Shown piece after piece: positions 59,694 through 64,000 of a stretch of 64,000 bases of DNA. The notes below the pieces were generated by a model, which saw only the letters and a list, made by a program, of their open reading frames with translations, was not told where the DNA came from and did not search any database. How positions within the stretch are numbered: the stretch's first letter is position 1; every line of letters starts with the position of its first letter. The stretch covers positions 36,579,120 to 36,643,119 of the forward strand of contig NC_044006.1 of assembly GCF_900496995.4 (NCBI RefSeq). The letters run 5' to 3'. The translations under genes and the position numbers were made by a program. Source of the DNA: Aquila chrysaetos chrysaetos (Eukaryota > Chordata > Aves > Accipitriformes > Accipitridae).

Positions 59694-61989
59694 GTCCGTC
59701 AGCATTACTAATGTTAGAGCAGCAGTACAATTCACTAAAAACTAAGCAGGTATTCCTACCTTTATAATGAAGGTAGACGAAACTGCTTGTGTGCTTTGCT
59801 CAATATAGTTTGGATTGCTGTGGCCAAGGAGTAAGATAAGAGAGCAATTACCAATGAGCAAGCTCTTGTAATGTAGTGCTAGAAACATACAATTGTTTCC
59901 ATTGCAACACTGCAGCTGAGTAAGTACTATAGCATGACCTCCCCCAACCTGGCTAGTAATAGTCATTGTCCCCAGTGATGCTGCAGAACAACACTCCCTC
60001 CTCACTCATTTCCTACCAAACACACGTGTCCTCAAGGCTTCTCCCTACCCAGAAGACTCCACATCTGCCTGCATGCGTGCAAAGTGGGGGTGACTGCAGA
60101 GCAGCAGCAGTTCACCTCCTTGCTGCAACCGCTCACCAAGGAATTGGTTATGTTCCTCCTCTTCGGCTCTGCAGAACCCTTCTTCTAGAATGGACTTGAT
60201 TCAGCTTTGGATGAATCAAAATAAGCCAAGACCTTTGCTAACCGCACATTGTCACTGAAGCTGACCCTTGAGCCCAGAGAGTGCAGGTTAACAAGTGAGA
60301 ATTAATGTAAAATGTGTGGAGATGGAAGGAACAGAGATGACTGGTTCCTGTCCAGTTCTGCACCCTGCAGTCTCGGTGCCAATTCCACCGCCAAGACTGA
60401 TGTGACCTGTAGGCTGCCAGAGCCATGTCATGCAAGATCAGCTTGCTCACTTGCTCCCCTGGACACTCAGGACTTGACAATGTTTTAAGAAAGGCAAGAG
60501 GAAAAGGAATCTTCTGAATGATTACAGCCATTTTTCCAAACAGGTTACGTAAAGGCAAACACGTTATCTTTGATTTCGTTAAATTAATTAGAAACAAGTT
60601 TAGATCATTTTGGGCATTCACATAAACAACCACCACCGTTTTCTTTTATAAGCTTATTCTGATGCTTCTTAAGCACTCAAATCAATTGTCTTTTCTAAAT
60701 ACCGCAGTATTTTATTGACAAGTGATGGAAAATGTAGTGTCTCCTCTGCAAACAATCTACACAGAGTGGCTGGTACTGAGTAAAAATGAAACTCACTGCA
60801 GTACAGTTTTACATAGGGTTAATAAGAGAAGTACAGAGTATAACATAGCAGCTAAAGGGCAGAACACATGTTTCTTCTTACCATTCCACTGACTCGAAAC
60901 CTGTCCTAGGTCACTCATTTACCAATACTGGTACTCATGTACCAATAGGTACACCCATTTACCTCCTCACTCAGTAAAGGAGAGGAGAAAACGATTACCA
61001 GAGATGCTCCTGGTGTGATGTAGCTATATACCATTAATTTTCCTAGGCTGAACCAAACAGCTGAGGGAGCTCATACACCAAAACATACATTGTGTCAAAA
61101 GAAGGCAGTTCAGCAGATGAGGCTAACATACTACTACCCACAACCACCCAGCAAAGGAAGGGTACCTCTAGTTAACAGATTACTTTGGACCAAGGTAGAT
61201 TTGATCTATATATAGATAGGAAGAGAAGTATATAAGTAAAACATATACAGAATTCATTTTAAAGTACCAGAACAAATCTGAGAGCGCAGATGACCACATA
61301 GCACTCAGAAGAATGTCGCAAGGTTAAGTACTTGCCATGTGAAAATGAATCTGTGCTTCCGGCCTTTACCTTAAGGGAGTGGTCAAAAATGCCATATCCC
61401 CAACTAACTGCCCTGTTGCTACACACCTTAGTGTAAACACCATGTCTCTAGGAGATAATCTTTGTAGGTAGTTAAAGGATCTACAGATTAAGTCTCCTTT
61501 ACTCTCCTTTAAGGTGTCTTCTGCTAGCTTACCAGGACACGATTCCTTCTCCTCTTCCAAGTGGGAACAGACCATTCCATCAGAAAACCATGAAGATACT
61601 CTCTTCTTCCTTTTACGTCCTGCCTGTTTCCCTTCCAGACCTCTTACACTTTTCCGGTTGCACTCTCATTCAAATAATGTGCCAGTCCTGAAAAGCCAAT
61701 GCCGTGAAAACTTAAGCTAAAAAGTAACTAGCGTGGACTCTGTCTGTGGCAGGTGACCTCCTCAGGGGCCCTGCCAGCCTGCGCAACTCTTACACAGTAA
61801 ACAGTTTAAAAAGTCTTACGCTGTCATTCATTGTATGCTTGTCCAGAAGTGTCTTCCCAAAATAGCAGCAGTCAGTGCACTCACCTGCAGATCTCCGTTG
61901 TCCTTATCGATACTGTAATCCTCAAAGCATACTGGGAGACACTGTTCTGGCAAAATGACAAAGCAAGGCACTAAGCAGAAATCTTTTCT

Positions 61990-62810
61990 TCTTCTTTTTT
62001 TTAAACATCTTTTTATTAGCACAGTAACAAATGCAGACTTAAGTAGCCCACAACATACAACCAATCCACTGAGTGACTCCTATTCCACGCCTTACAGTTA
62101 AACAGCTTAAGGTATTTCACTACAGGTTACCGTCAGTCCTGATTAAACCCTTTATTCTTTTCACAAAGATAGATTGGCTTATAAAATAATACATTAACTA
62201 CTTCTCATTCATATATGAGGCCATATATCCACCTCTCCGTATCACAGATCATGAGATGACAGTCTTTAAAAAGGATTTGTTAAATACCAATGTGCCCTCC
62301 ATAGGGGAAAACAATCCCGACATCTTTTTACAAAAAAAACCAACCCAAAACAAAAAAACAAAACAAAAAAACCCCGAGAACAAAATAAACCCCTAAACCC
62401 AAAACAAAACAAAAAGCAAAAACAGTGTGTAGAGTCTTGAAAGGACTTTTACATAAATGTCAACATATGTACCTGTACAAAATTAAGCTGTTTTAATCTT
62501 TTACATATTGCAAGCAAACTGAAAACCAAAGAAGTCTAAGAAGTTTACATTCTTCTCGGTACTATATGTGAGCTAATATTGCTGAACTAATTACAGTCTT
62601 AAAATATGCTATTCCCAATCCTAGCTGTCTACTGTAGCAAGATACCTTAAGTTACAACAACAAAATCTTAGGAAATAAAAGACTGAATAAAATCTGTTAT
62701 AGAAATACCCTACTCTTTACCAGCACCCTCCCTCCCCCCACCCCCTTCAAAATCATAAGCAGCTCTTTCCATCACAGACGAATAATGTAAGAGTTTGACG
62801 AAAATCCAAT
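61990..62810 (-). other. UBE2E1: UBE2E1 3' UTR
   Basis: About 0.8 kb from the stop to the region after the AATAAA at 62017-62012. On the transcribed strand 62330-62425 is a U/G-rich low-complexity segment of repeated GUUUUG and UUUUGUUUU units. Confidence 0.6.
62012..62017 (-). terminator. UBE2E1 poly(A) signal candidate
   Basis: CTAATAAAAAG on the minus strand, followed downstream by U/GU-rich sequence (TGCCTTGCTTTGTCATTTTG). Another AATAAA at 62156-62151 is an alternative proximal site. Confidence 0.55.

Positions 62811-64000
<1,190 letters not shown>

Larger units (their letters stand above)
58163..61985 (+). other. NKIRAS1 3' UTR and convergent gap to UBE2E1
   Basis: Plus-strand AATAAA signals follow the NKIRAS1 stop at 58262, 58536 and 59688. 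The last is in ACAAATAAAGTCC and is the best distal candidate. An A-rich tract lies at 58732-58765. A palindromic TTACGTAA occurs at 60545-60552. No other gene was recognised. Confidence 0.6.

Overview
The window is vertebrate nuclear DNA, almost certainly from a bird. Genes are broken into phase-consistent exons with GT..AG introns, start in CpG islands and end with metazoan poly(A) signals. Interspersed repeats are CR1-type LINE fragments plus one solo LTR of an endogenous retrovirus, and introns are short by mammalian standards. Four genes were recognised by reading spliced exons: NR1D2 (REV-ERB beta, minus strand), RPL15 (minus), NKIRAS1 (kappaB-Ras1, plus) and the 3' end of UBE2E1 (minus). 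From established knowledge this is the order and relative orientation of human 3p24, shown here flipped.

Layout. 1-2780: NR1D2 3' UTR and/or downstream sequence. 2781-24445: the complete NR1D2 coding sequence in eight exons (573 codons plus stop, no frameshift). About 22.3-25.3 kb: a broad CpG island over NR1D2 exon 1 and the start of intron 1, with a tight cluster of clock-type sites (RORE, E-box, D-box-like, CCAAT). 25.3-40.5 kb: gene-free spacer with old CR1 and MIR-like fragments and one isolated CpG-rich patch. 40.5-45.4 kb: complete RPL15 (204 codons, three coding exons plus a non-coding TOP exon). 45.4-46.6 kb: a CpG island shared head-to-head by RPL15 and NKIRAS1. 46.6-58.2 kb: complete NKIRAS1 coding sequence (191 codons, three coding exons), whose long first coding intron holds the roughly 1.1 kb solo LTR. 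58.2-62.0 kb: NKIRAS1 3' UTR and the tail-to-tail gap. 62.0-64.0 kb: the last two coding exons and 3' UTR of UBE2E1, cut by the window edge.

The genes do not form one pathway. NR1D2 is a haem-binding circadian transcriptional repressor, RPL15 a cytosolic 60S ribosomal protein, NKIRAS1 an atypical Ras-like inhibitor of NF-kappaB signalling, and UBE2E1 a ubiquitin-conjugating enzyme. RPL15 and NKIRAS1 share a promoter region, and NKIRAS1 and UBE2E1 converge. I found no undescribed protein system. The observations most worth checking are the clock-site cluster in NR1D2 intron 1, three Pumilio-type sites in the NR1D2 3' flank, the homopolymer beside the last NR1D2 splice acceptor, the bidirectional promoter, and the tandem-repeat-bearing LTR.
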